Part shown: positions 8,817 through 16,829 of the stretch, in pieces
Numbering within the stretch: position 1 is the stretch's first letter
Layout of the letters: every line of letters begins with the position of its first letter
Assembly: GCA_021646465.1 (NCBI GenBank)
Contig: SOET01000034.1
Location: forward strand, 1 to 46,677
Direction: 5' to 3'
From: Candidatus Kuenenia hertensis
GTDB taxonomy: Bacteria; Planctomycetota; Brocadiia; Brocadiales; Brocadiaceae
Length of the DNA stretch: 46,677 nt
The notes under the pieces: generated by a model
Database searches by the model: none
The model's input: the letters and a program-made list of their open reading frames with translations, nothing else
Told to the model about the DNA's origin: nothing
Position numbers and translations under genes: made by a program

Positions 8817-9539
8817 ATGGCAAAAATATTAGTAGCTGATGATATTACACAGAATGTCAAGTTGTTAAGAGTTATCTTAACCTCTGCCAAATACGAAGTC
8901 ATTGAGGCATACGACGGAGAAGAGGCATTAAATAAGGCAAAAACCGAAGCCCCGGATTTAATTTTACTCGACATAATGATGCCGAAAATTACCGGGTATG
9001 AAGTCTGTCAGAAATTACGCGAGGGGGACGCAACAAAAAACCTCCCGATAATAATGATTACTGCTTTACATGAAATGGACGACCGCATTAAAGGGATCGA
9101 AGCAGGTGCGGACGACTTTATCAGCAAACCGTTCAATAAAACAGAACTCCTTGCAAGGGTAAAATCATTGCTTCGCGCAAGAACTGCGGTTGCCAGGAGC
9201 GAAGAACATGGGATATTAGACGCAATATTGGCAAACGTTGGCGAAGGTGTTGTTGTTGTTGACGGGCAGTGGGAAATCAAAAACATTAATAAGGTTGCCA
9301 GAGATCTATTGCGAATTCCTGAAGCGGAACAAAAGGATATCCTTGCATATCTTTCACAAATGGAGATGTCTATGCCCATTGATGTGCTTGCCAATGCACA
9401 GGAAAAAGACACGGATTTTCAGATATCCCTTTCTAATAAACAAGCACCGTTAAAAATAAACGCCCGATTAACAAAGGTGTTCGATGCAAACAAAAAGTTA
9501 TCATCGGGTGTACTGTTTTTGAGGAAACAGTTTTCGTAA
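8817..9539 (+). CDS. Response regulator with C-terminal PAS-like domain
   Basis: This 240-residue protein has a receiver domain at residues 1-120 (VADDITQNVKLL, phospho-acceptor in LLDIMMPKITG, TALHEMDDRI, SKPFNKTEL). A short linker leads to a PAS-like region (about 130-235, starting ILDAILANVGEGVVVVDGQW). It lacks DNA-binding, kinase or cyclase domains, so output is probably by interaction. It closes the cluster that begins with the glucoamylase-like gene. The gap to the previous gene (8745-8816) contains a short hairpin with GGGTTTCTTACCC, the same sequence used in the repeat after this gene. Confidence 0.82.
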   Translation: MAKILVADDITQNVKLLRVILTSAKYEVIEAYDGEEALNKAKTEAPDLILLDIMMPKITGYEVCQKLREGDATKNLPIIMITALHEMDDRIKGIEAGADDFISKPFNKTELLARVKSLLRARTAVARSEEHGILDAILANVGEGVVVVDGQWEIKNINKVARDLLRIPEAEQKDILAYLSQMEMSMPIDVLANAQEKDTDFQISLSNKQAPLKINARLTKVFDANKKLSSGVLFLRKQFS

Positions 9540-9540
9540 G

Positions 9541-9618
9541 GTCGGGTTTCTTACCCGACAAAATTTTTTTGTAGAGACGCATTGCTGTGCGTCTGTACAG
9601 TCTGGTAAGAAACCCGAC
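9541..9618. repeat. Nested palindromic intergenic repeat
   Basis: Outer arms GTCGGGTTTCTTAC (9541-9554) and GTAAGAAACCCGAC (9605-9618) are perfect inverted repeats of 14 bases. They enclose an inner hairpin with arms GTAGAGACGCA and TGTGCGTCTGTAC. The left outer arm is itself partly self-complementary (GTCGGG with CCCGAC). The same GGGTTTCTTACCC core appears at 8750-8763. It begins two bases after the stop of the response regulator. It resembles small non-coding repeats of the MITE type; it could also act as a processing or termination hairpin. Confidence 0.6.
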
Positions 9619-9693
9619 AGGACACCACAGGGTTTGGGAACAAGTTGTGCTTTGATAGTTTAATAGATTACGCGGAATGGCTACAAATTTTGT

Positions 9694-9725
9694 TTGATAA
9701 AAAGAAACCACATTGTTACTATAAT
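9694..9725 (+). promoter_or_regulatory. Sigma70-type promoter of the c-di-GMP riboswitch leader
   Basis: A -35-like TTGATA at 9694-9699 is followed by TACTAT at 9717-9722 with a 17-base spacer; an overlapping TATAAT lies at 9720-9725. Transcription would start roughly 20 bases before the riboswitch. This is a pattern match by eye without experimental support, but the position is exactly where a leader promoter is expected. Confidence 0.5.
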
Positions 9726-9745
9726 ATCCGATTAACTAAAATATA

Positions 9746-9843
9746 ATCGTTCGAAAAGGCAAACCTTGAGCGATCATGGGACGCAAAGTAGAAGGGTCTT
9801 TTTGGTTTGAAATACAAAAAGATTGCCTTACTGCCGAAAATGC
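9746..9843 (+). promoter_or_regulatory. c-di-GMP-I (GEMM) riboswitch aptamer
   Basis: The stretch carries the conserved GEMM-I core: GGCAAACC, then GGGACGCAAAG, then GGGTCT. P1 can form from AAGGCAA (9756-9762) and TTGCCTT (9823-9829). P2 is a short stem closed by a GCGA tetraloop (9764-9779), the GNRA loop this class docks into a receptor. P3 pairs TCTTTTTG (9797-9804) with CAAAAAGA (9815-9822). The 3' segment GAAAATGC (9836-9843) is complementary to GCATTTTC (9892-9899) inside the downstream terminator, giving a switch between aptamer/antiterminator and terminator states. The controlled operon encodes a kinase, a response regulator and a GGDEF-EAL protein, so the leader probably provides c-di-GMP feedback. 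Whether ligand turns it on or off cannot be settled by eye. Confidence 0.92.
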
Positions 9844-9865
9844 TTAATCATTTAATAACAGAAAC

Positions 9866-9917
9866 GCCTTGGCGTGAAAATATCTCTGCAAGCATTTTCA
9901 CACCAAGGCTTTTTTTA
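9866..9917 (+). terminator. Intrinsic terminator (expression platform of the c-di-GMP riboswitch)
   Basis: The left arm GCCTTGG plus GTGAAAAT (9866-9881) pairs with ATTTTCAC plus CCAAGGC (9894-9909), followed by a run of eight T from 9910. The stem is long and strong. Its right arm overlaps the sequence that can pair with the riboswitch 3' end, which marks it as the regulated terminator. Confidence 0.9.
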
Positions 9918-9931
9918 TTCTGAAGTTGTAT

Positions 9932-10023
9932 CTATTCAGCGTAATTTATAACACACCCCTAAATCCCCTCTAAAAAGAGGGGTGGCAGCGTAGCTGACGG
10001 GGGGTGTATTACATGCTGAATAG
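9932..10023. repeat. Nested palindromic intergenic repeat (CCCCTAAATCCCCTC family)
   Basis: Outer arms CTATTCAGC (9932-9940) and GCTGAATAG (10015-10023) are perfect inverted repeats. Inside lie ACACCCC/GGGGTGT arms and a CCCCTC/GAGGGG hairpin. A related element with the same CCCCTAAATCCCCTC core is at 15300-15422. It lies between the riboswitch terminator and the first operon gene, so it becomes part of the read-through leader. No coding potential is visible. Confidence 0.6.
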
Positions 10024-10081
10024 TTACCTGAAGATTTATATTAATATATTTTCCTTAATATTGATTCTGTAAAACCTAATT

Positions 10082-11599
10082 ATGCCGCAAAAGAACGATG
10101 AAAAGAGAACCGCGGTGGATAAATTGTTTGAAGATGGTCTACACAGTCTGAACAAAGAACATCTTTCCAATCTCATTTATACAATAGAACAAGGTTCCAG
10201 ATCCGTTATCATTACCGACGTTAAGGGCTGCATTGAATATGTCAACCCTTCCTTTTCAAGAATAACCGGATATACTGCAACAGAGGTAATCGGGAAAAAT
10301 CCGTGCATCTTAAAATCCGGAGAAACTCCATCCGAACAGTACAGGCAACTGTGGGAAACCATTATTTCCGGAAAGGAATGGGAAGGTGAATTTCATAACC
10401 GGAAAAAGAATGGAGATCGTTATTGGACCTTTGCTACCATTTCTCCTATAAGAAATACGGAAGGAAATATTGCTCATTTTATTGGAATTCAGAGAGAAAT
10501 CACCGAACGTAAGCGCAAAGAAGTGCGTTTTAGTGCATTTGTCAAAAATACGGCAGATGCCCTTATTGCAATAGATGAACAGGGCATTGTGGAACTATTT
10601 AATCCTGCAGCAGAAAAGATGTTCAGGTATAAAAAAGAAGAAGTTCTTGGAAAAGACGTTAAGATGCTCATGCCGGAATCATACCGCAAAAAACACGAAG
10701 ATGGGTTAAAGAGATATTTGAGCACCGGAAAGGCCAGCGTCCTTGGTATGGGGCCTGTTGAACTGGAGGCATTACGAAAAGACGGAACAGTTTTTCCCAT
10801 AGAATTAACGATCGGGGACGCCCGACTGGATGAATATTTTACTTTTATAGGCATCATTCGTGATATTACCGAACGCAAGTGGGCGGAACAGAAATTGATA
10901 AACTCTATGGAAGAATTATCCCGTTCCAATGCGGAACTTCAGCAATTTGCCTACGTTGCATCGCACGATTTGCAGGAGCCGCTGCGTATGATTACCAGTT
11001 ATACCAAATTATTGGAGCGGCGCTATAAAGACAAACTGGATTTCAACGCAAATGAGTATATAGCGTATGCCGTGGATGGAGCAATGCGGATGCAGCAGCT
11101 CATCAATGACCTGCTTGCATATTCGCGTGTAACTTCCCGCGGCAAGGAATTTGAACCCGTTAATTGCACAGAAGTTTTAGACCGGGTTATCAAAAACCTG
11201 AAAGTTGCCATTGAAGAAAGTAACGCAATAATAACCCATGATACCTTGCCTGTGGTCATGGCAGATATGTCACAGCTTACCCAACTATTTCAAAACCTTA
11301 TTGGGAATGCCGTAAAATTCAGGGGAGCGGCGCCGCCCCGTGTACATATTTCTGCCGAACAGAAAAAAAGGGAATGGATATTCTCTGTTACTGATAATGG
11401 TATTGGAATAGATCCGCAGTATTATGACCGTATCTTTGTTGTTTTCCAGAGATTACACGGCAAAGAGGACTATCCCGGTTCCGGGATAGGGCTTTCTATC
11501 TGTAAAAAGATTGTGGAGCGGCATTCCGGCAGAATCTGGTTAAAGTCAGAACCGGGAAGCGGCGCTACATTTTATTTTTCATTACCCGTTAGAAATTAA
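10082..11599 (+). CDS. PAS-PAS sensor histidine kinase (phytochrome-like kinase core)
   Basis: This is a 505-residue cytoplasmic kinase without membrane helices. A PAS domain with PAC motif covers about 25-145 (SRITGYTATEVIGKNP), a second covers about 150-270 (FNPAAEKMFRYKKEEVLG). The dimerisation domain follows, with phospho-acceptor H295 in VASHDLQEPLRM, and then the ATPase domain with NLIGNAVKF, DNGIGIDP and GSGIGLSI. The SHDLQEPLR form is typical of kinases that pair with Rcp1-like regulators, and such a regulator is encoded 19 bases downstream. The gene is first in the c-di-GMP riboswitch operon. The signal sensed is unknown; the second PAS resembles FixL-type domains (FNPAAEKMF, MLMPE, RKDGTVFPIELTIGD), so oxygen or redox is possible. 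Confidence 0.9.
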   Translation: MPQKNDEKRTAVDKLFEDGLHSLNKEHLSNLIYTIEQGSRSVIITDVKGCIEYVNPSFSRITGYTATEVIGKNPCILKSGETPSEQYRQLWETIISGKEWEGEFHNRKKNGDRYWTFATISPIRNTEGNIAHFIGIQREITERKRKEVRFSAFVKNTADALIAIDEQGIVELFNPAAEKMFRYKKEEVLGKDVKMLMPESYRKKHEDGLKRYLSTGKASVLGMGPVELEALRKDGTVFPIELTIGDARLDEYFTFIGIIRDITERKWAEQKLINSMEELSRSNAELQQFAYVASHDLQEPLRMITSYTKLLERRYKDKLDFNANEYIAYAVDGAMRMQQLINDLLAYSRVTSRGKEFEPVNCTEVLDRVIKNLKVAIEESNAIITHDTLPVVMADMSQLTQLFQNLIGNAVKFRGAAPPRVHISAEQKKREWIFSVTDNGIGIDPQYYDRIFVVFQRLHGKEDYPGSGIGLSICKKIVERHSGRIWLKSEPGSGATFYFSLPVRN

Positions 11600-11618
11600 T
11601 TCATGGAGATATTTAGAT

Positions 11619-12071
11619 ATGCATACGACGACAAATGCCAGGCCGGTTGAAATTCTGCTGGTTGAAGATAATCCTGGCGACGTTCGCCTGACGGAAGAAG
11701 CCCTGAAGGAAAGCAAGTTGTACAACAATCTCACGGTAGTAGCCGATGGTGTTGAAGCAATGAGTTGCCTCCGTAAAGAAGGCAAATACGCTGATGTGCC
11801 ACGTCCCGATATTATCCTGCTGGATTTGAATCTGCCAAAGAAGGATGGCCGTGAGGTGCTGGCGGAAATCAAAAACGATGAAAAGCTGAAATTTATTCCG
11901 ATTGTAATTCTCACAACCTCAAGTAATGAAGAAGATATACTCAAGTCGTACGGACTCCATGCAAATTGTTACGTAACCAAACCCGTTGACTTTGATGAAT
12001 TCATAAAAATTGTGCAGGCCGTACATAACTTTTGGTTTAGTATTGTAAAATTGCCTTCGGAGTCGGAATAA
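11619..12071 (+). CDS. Rcp1-like response regulator
   Basis: This 150-residue single receiver domain shows LLVEDNPGDVRLTEEAL, the phospho-acceptor in LLDLNLPKKDG, the threonine in LTTSSNEEDIL and the lysine in VTKPVD. The NPGDVRL and LPKKDGREVL signatures are those of Rcp1, the partner of phytochrome-like kinases. No output domain is present. It is the second gene of the riboswitch operon, between the PAS kinase and the GGDEF-EAL protein, so it likely carries phosphate between the kinase and other receivers. Confidence 0.9.
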   Translation: MHTTTNARPVEILLVEDNPGDVRLTEEALKESKLYNNLTVVADGVEAMSCLRKEGKYADVPRPDIILLDLNLPKKDGREVLAEIKNDEKLKFIPIVILTTSSNEEDILKSYGLHANCYVTKPVDFDEFIKIVQAVHNFWFSIVKLPSESE

Positions 12072-12088
12072 ACGGCATTTAATATAAT

Positions 12089-14653
12089 ATGAAAGATAAA
12101 AAAAAGATACTTTTGGTAGAAGACAATCCGGGCGATGTTCTCCTGGTCAGGGAAATGCTGGGCGATATACAAAGCATATCGTTCAATCTGGAATGTACCG
12201 ACCGTCTTTCTTCGGCGATGGAGAAGCTGAAGAGAGAACACATAGATATTATCCTCCTGGATCTTTCCCTGCCTGACAGCCAGGGATTGAAAACATTTTG
12301 TACGATGCAGGCACATGCTTCCAAGATACCAATTGTCGTATTAAGTGGTCTCGGTGACGAAGAAATTGCAGTTGAAGCATTGAAGAAAGGGGCGCAGGAT
12401 TACCTGATTAAAGGAAAAATAGATGGTGATTTACTTGCGCGAACCATGCGCTATTCCATAGAACGCAAGCAGATCGAATTAGAACTGCAGGATGGAAAAC
12501 AGCGATATAAGCGGCTTGTGGAAATGTTACCCGATATTATTTATAGAATTGATGCGAATGGTTATTTTACCTTTGTAAATGAAGCGGTACGGGTTTTTGG
12601 TTATCAGCCGGAGGAACTGATCGGCAAGCATTTCAGCGAGTTGATACACCCGGAGGATATCAAAAAAGTAAGCCGTGCTGAAGTACTGTTGGGATATTCC
12701 GGGAAAGCGGAAAACGACCAGCCTCCGCCTAAATTGTTTGATGAAAGAAGGACCGGGCCGAGAAAGACAACCGGTTTGCAGATAAGGATAAAATCAAAGG
12801 AATCCCGGGAGTATATGGAGTACACCATTCAGGTGATAAAATGGCCTAAGAAACAGGAAAAGATTATCGAGGTGAACGCTGCGGGCTATTATGATACTGA
12901 TGTTATGAAAAGCGACAAGCAATTCATCGGAACCGTTGGTGTGATAAGAGATATTACCGTGAGCAAGCACGCAGAAGAAATGATCTGCACATTGTCTCTG
13001 GCCGTTGAACAAAGCCCAACGATGATTGTTGTTACTGATATAAAAGGCCACATTGATTATGTCAATCCGAAGTTCAGCAAAGTAACATGTTTTGAACCGT
13101 CAGAAGTTATCGGAAAAAATCTGATGGATGTCATAAGGCCGGAAGGATCGCAATCAAAAGAGGGCAAAACTCTTTGGGAAACAATTGCCTTAAAAGGAGA
13201 ATGGAAGGAAGAGTTTTCCAGCAGGAAAAAACAAGGAGAACCTTTTTGGATGTCCCTGTCTCTTTCTTCTATTAAGAACAATGAGGGAGTCGTTACCCAT
13301 TATCTCGCAATCATGGAGGACATTACCGAACATAAACAGGCGGAAGAAAGAATCCATTATCTGGCGTATTATGATTCATTGACCTCTTTGCCGAACAGGG
13401 AATTGTTTCGCGACCGCCTTAATATGGCAATAATACATGCACATCGCAAAAAGCAGATGCTGGCCGCAGCATTTATTGATATAGACAGATTCAAAAAAGT
13501 TAATGATACCTTAGGTCATGATACCGGAGACCGCCTGCTGAAGATAATTGCGGATAGGATAAAAAGCTGCATACGCGAAGAAGACACACTGAGCCGCCAG
13601 GGTGGAGACGAATTTGTATTATTATTGCCGGAAATTAATAGGATGGAAGATGTTAATGATGTCATACAAAGAATTTTAAGGAAAGTCAAGGACCCGGTAA
13701 TTATTGGTGAATATGAACTCCGTATCAGCGCCAGCATTGGAATTGCTTTATACCCGGATGACGGTACGACTGCGGAAACCTTACTGAAAAATGCCGACTC
13801 TGCAATGTATATTTCAAAGGAAAGCGGAAGGGATAACAACCATTTTTACTCTTCAACTATGCAGGAGAAGGCTTACGAGCAACTTATAGAAGAAATGAAT
13901 CTTCGCCGCGCACTGGAAAACAGGGAATTTTTGATATACTATCAACCCCAGGTGAATATTACCACAGGGCAAATAATCGGTATGGAAGCACTCCTGCGCT
14001 GGAAACATCCTAAGAAGGGACTGATTTCTCCTGCAGAATTTATACCCCTGGCAGAAGATACAGGGCAAATTGTGCCCATCGATTTTTGGGTGCTGCGCAC
14101 TGCCTGTGAACAGGGCATGGCGTGGCAAAAAGCGGGTCTTCCGTCTGTACCCATAGCGGTGAACATTTCAGGACACACCTTTGGGCGTGAAAACCTGATA
14201 GAATTTGTGCATGACGTCTTAGGCAAAACCAATATGTCCCCCAATACACTCGATCTTGAGATCACAGAAGGTATCGCCATCCAGAATCTGCAAACTACCA
14301 TTTACAAATTGAACAAACTGAAAAACCTCGGGATTCAGATCACTATTGACGATTTTGGTACAGGCTTTTCTTCTTTAAGCTATCTCAGCAAATTTCCTAT
14401 ACAAAAACTCAAGATTGGCATGACATTTATACATGATTTACATAAAGACCCGACTAATTCGGCAATTGTAAAGGCGGTTATCTCCATGGCCAAAAGCCTT
14501 AAACTTACGGTAATTGCCGAAGGCGTAGAGACGAACGAACAATTCGAATTTCTCAGAGGGCTGGAATGTGATCAATTTCAGGGTTATCTTTGCAGCAAAG
14601 CAATAACGGTGGAAGAGATGGGGTGTTTTTTGGCGAAGAATGCCGGTAAATAA
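12089..14653 (+). CDS. REC-PAS-PAS-GGDEF-EAL c-di-GMP turnover protein
   Basis: The 854-residue protein has a receiver (1-125, LLVEDNPGDVLL and LLDLSLPDSQG), PAS (about 140-295) and PAS (about 310-420). A GGDEF domain follows (about 430-590, intact GGDEF, with an I-site RxxD five residues before it: REED then TLSRQ). An EAL domain is at 600-850 (MEALLRW, VNISG, LEITEG, IDDFGTG, AEGVET, FQGYL). Both synthesis and breakdown of c-di-GMP are possible. One deviation: the usual LKID is LKIG, which replaces an acidic residue of the active-site region and may weaken phosphodiesterase activity. It is the last gene of the operon led by the c-di-GMP riboswitch, so the enzyme is probably controlled by its own product. 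The I-site would add product inhibition. Confidence 0.92.
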   Translation: MKDKKKILLVEDNPGDVLLVREMLGDIQSISFNLECTDRLSSAMEKLKREHIDIILLDLSLPDSQGLKTFCTMQAHASKIPIVVLSGLGDEEIAVEALKKGAQDYLIKGKIDGDLLARTMRYSIERKQIELELQDGKQRYKRLVEMLPDIIYRIDANGYFTFVNEAVRVFGYQPEELIGKHFSELIHPEDIKKVSRAEVLLGYSGKAENDQPPPKLFDERRTGPRKTTGLQIRIKSKESREYMEYTIQVIKWPKKQEKIIEVNAAGYYDTDVMKSDKQFIGTVGVIRDITVSKHAEEMICTLSLAVEQSPTMIVVTDIKGHIDYVNPKFSKVTCFEPSEVIGKNLMDVIRPEGSQSKEGKTLWETIALKGEWKEEFSSRKKQGEPFWMSLSLSSIKNNEGVVTHYLAIMEDITEHKQAEERIHYLAYYDSLTSLPNRELFRDRLNMAIIHAHRKKQMLAAAFIDIDRFKKVNDTLGHDTGDRLLKIIADRIKSCIREEDTLSRQGGDEFVLLLPEINRMEDVNDVIQRILRKVKDPVIIGEYELRISASIGIALYPDDGTTAETLLKNADSAMYISKESGRDNNHFYSSTMQEKAYEQLIEEMNLRRALENREFLIYYQPQVNITTGQIIGMEALLRWKHPKKGLISPAEFIPLAEDTGQIVPIDFWVLRTACEQGMAWQKAGLPSVPIAVNISGHTFGRENLIEFVHDVLGKTNMSPNTLDLEITEGIAIQNLQTTIYKLNKLKNLGIQITIDDFGTGFSSLSYLSKFPIQKLKIGMTFIHDLHKDPTNSAIVKAVISMAKSLKLTVIAEGVETNEQFEFLRGLECDQFQGYLCSKAITVEEMGCFLAKNAGK

Positions 14654-14690
14654 AAGCATGCATATTCACCACGAATTTCATTCTCGTGCT

Positions 14691-14802
14691 GTCAGGAGCA
14701 AACTCCTGTCACCACAGTTCAATCAGTTTTCGTACTGTCAGGAGTTTCCTCCTGACAGCAACCCGGGCCGCACCAAGGCGTCAGGAGTTACCTCCTGACG
14801 CC
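14691..14802. repeat. Three tandem GTCAGGAG palindromes
   Basis: Three hairpin units follow the operon: CAGGAG-caaa-CTCCTG at 14693-14708, CTGTCAGGAG-tttc-CTCCTGACAG at 14735-14758, and GGCGTCAGGAG-ttac-CTCCTGACGCC at 14777-14802. Loops are four bases and arms vary with compensation at the base of the stems. They are spaced about 42 bases apart. No T-run follows, so they look like palindromic repeats rather than standard terminators. An open frame on the plus strand across this region is not supported as a gene. Confidence 0.65.
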
Positions 14803-14936
14803 ACTGTTAAATTCTCCTGGGGAAATCGTATTAGGGGAAATACTTCCCATTTCAAATATTCCGATGAAGGTGAGCCGCAAATGACCGATGTGTCCGGACA
14901 AATTATCGTCCTGAAGGGTCAGGGGCTGAGGTTGGC

Positions 14937-15137
14937 TTATAGCAATTTGGAAACCGCAACGGCTATGCTTGTACATCCGGCTACAATTGCAAAGATTTTT
15001 AAGAGAAGGTCTGCTTGTCCGGCTTTTATATGAAGGTCTATATTGTCCGTTACCTTGAGTATGGTATCTATCTTTTTTTCTATGATGTTCATTTTGTTTT
15101 CAAAAGTATGCAACGAATCTTTCTGCTTATCATTCAT
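14937..15137 (-). CDS. Small hypothetical protein with coiled coil and C-terminal hydrophobic segment
   Basis: The proposed 66-residue product starts at the ATG ending at 15137 (MNDKQKDSLHTFENKMNIIE). An earlier in-frame start at 15197 exists but would add a hydrophobic stretch without a clear ribosome binding site. Residues 5-40 are charged and heptad-like; residues about 43-66 (LLLKIFAIVAGCTSIAVAVSKLL) form one probable membrane helix. I recognise no family. It is isolated between repeats, so it could be a remnant; confidence is modest. Confidence 0.4.
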   Translation of the reverse strand: MNDKQKDSLHTFENKMNIIEKKIDTILKVTDNIDLHIKAGQADLLLKIFAIVAGCTSIAVAVSKLL

Positions 15138-15299
15138 GGTCAGTATTTTATCAAAATAAATTGGCAAAATAAAACAAAATAAAGTATGTGAAAACACACA
15201 AAAAGTAAATATAATTGGATTGATGAGTTCGCTTTGTTTAACCTTTTTTAAAAAAGTTTGTGAACAGGCAGGTTTTTAATTCCCTACATATCGCTTTCT

Positions 15300-15422
15300 G
15301 TAACAATTCACCCACCCCTAAATCCCCTCCCAAGAGGGGACTTTTTGTATTCCCCTCTTGAGAGGGGCCAGGGGTGTGTCCTTTTCAAATATCGGGAAAG
15401 TCCGGAAGGGGTGAACTGTTAC
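15300..15422. repeat. Nested palindromic repeat overlapping the permease stop codon
   Basis: Outer arms GTAACAATTCACCC (15300-15313) and GGGTGAACTGTTAC (15409-15422) match as inverted repeats with one mismatch. Inside are CACCCCT/AGGGGTG arms and two CCCCTC/GAGGGG hairpins. The right arm contains the stop codon of the APC permease. It belongs to the same CCCCTAAATCCCCTC family as 9932-10023. A miniature element that inserted at the end of the permease gene would explain it. Confidence 0.6.
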
Positions 15423-16702
15423 CGCTTTCTAAAGTAAAACGGCAATGATGCAGCTATAGCGAGGGCTGTTGCGCCGATTACTTTTAGTTCTACATGGTAA
15501 AGCAACCATCCGCAAATAATAAGCGCAAGTATGGGAATACAGTATCCGCCTGGCACTTTATACCCCCTTTTCCACTCCGGGTTTTTTTTTCTCAACGCAA
15601 TTACTGCCAGGCAGGTAGGAATGTATTGCAATATGCTTACCATGACACTCGCTGCAATTAAATAGCGAAAACTTCCTGTCAGGCTTAATAACAAGGTGAG
15701 AGCCGTGTTTGCGATTATTGCCAAATAAGGGGTATGATATTTCCGGTGTATCTTTGCGAAGATGGGTGGAAAGAATCCATCTGCTGACAGTACGTAAAGG
15801 CTGCGGGGGCTGGTGAGCGCAATTCCTGCGTTAATTCCCCCGATAGAAAGCAAAGCCCCTAATCCGATAATAACCCCCCCTGCCGGTCCCATAAAATAAA
15901 AAGCGGCATCTGCCAGTGGTTTGTCGGATTCTGACAATTGGGGATATGTCCCCATAGCAACATATTGTATTGCTATATACAGAAATGTTACAATTATAAA
16001 TATAGTGATAATAATACGCGGGAGATGTTTTTGCGGATTTCTCATTTCTCCTGCCGGCACCACTAAAAACTCAAATCCCGTATAGGCATAAAGCGCCAAT
16101 GTAGTTGCCATACTAAAATTTCCACCATTATGTAATTGGTTGAAATTTTCCCTTTTCACAAAAAATACTCCGACAAAAATAAAAATGAGCAGCGAAAGAA
16201 ATTTTCCCACAGAGAAAAAATTTATACTCCTCGCGCCGGGTTTTACCCCGTAATAATTAATCCCGCTTAACCCGAGCACCAGCACCGTCACAATAACCTT
16301 GCTTAACCATTCTTTGTCTTTTGTTAAAAAATAGTTACAATATAATCCAAAACCGCTGGCGACAGATGCCCATCCTATGATAGAGGCCAGCCACATTATC
16401 CAGCCCACCAAAAAACCTGCAAACGGACCAAAGGTGTCTTTAGTATAAAGATACGCTCCTCCTGTTTCATCATACATACTCCCCAGTTCCGCAAAGCACA
16501 AAGCGACCGCAAAACAAAGCATCCCGCATACAGGAAAAACCAATAAAGAACCCATTCCGACCAAATTGTTTAGTTGCCCAGCCAGTAAAAAAATACCGGC
16601 TCCAACGACACAATTAAATCCCATGCAGGCAACATCAAAGAAGCTAAGCGCCCTTGTGAGCAGGTAATGTTCTTTCATATCTGCTTTTTTCTGTATGTCC
16701 AT
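15419..16702 (-). CDS. APC-superfamily amino acid permease
   Basis: The 427-residue protein is hydrophobic throughout with about twelve predicted membrane helices. The N-terminal motif GFNCVVGAGIFLLAGQ is the substrate-binding helix break of APC-type transporters, and SMYDETGGAYLYTKDTFGP fits the family loop after helix 3. Later parts (GLGALLSIGGINAGIALTSPR and LYVLSADGFFPPIFAKIH) also match. The expected function is uptake or exchange of amino acids across the inner membrane; the substrate is not readable. The start could also be the internal ATG at residue 9. The stop lies inside a repeat element. It is a single-gene unit on the minus strand, divergent from the TPR lipoprotein gene. Confidence 0.88.
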   Translation of the reverse strand: MDIQKKADMKEHYLLTRALSFFDVACMGFNCVVGAGIFLLAGQLNNLVGMGSLLVFPVCGMLCFAVALCFAELGSMYDETGGAYLYTKDTFGPFAGFLVGWIMWLASIIGWASVASGFGLYCNYFLTKDKEWLSKVIVTVLVLGLSGINYYGVKPGARSINFFSVGKFLSLLIFIFVGVFFVKRENFNQLHNGGNFSMATTLALYAYTGFEFLVVPAGEMRNPQKHLPRIIITIFIIVTFLYIAIQYVAMGTYPQLSESDKPLADAAFYFMGPAGGVIIGLGALLSIGGINAGIALTSPRSLYVLSADGFFPPIFAKIHRKYHTPYLAIIANTALTLLLSLTGSFRYLIAASVMVSILQYIPTCLAVIALRKKNPEWKRGYKVPGGYCIPILALIICGWLLYHVELKVIGATALAIAASLPFYFRKR

Positions 16703-16829
16703 AATTTCGGATTGACGATTGACGAATGTTTGTTACTCTATATAATTACATAATTAATTTATAACAGTTTGGTTTCGAAAGAATTATACATACCTTATAC
16801 AACATCATAACAAAAGAAAAGGATTATTT

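Noticed and set aside
14686-15033. Plus-strand frame of 115 codons
   Set aside because: Its first part translates the three tandem palindromes and the rest opposes the small minus-strand gene; no motif is present.
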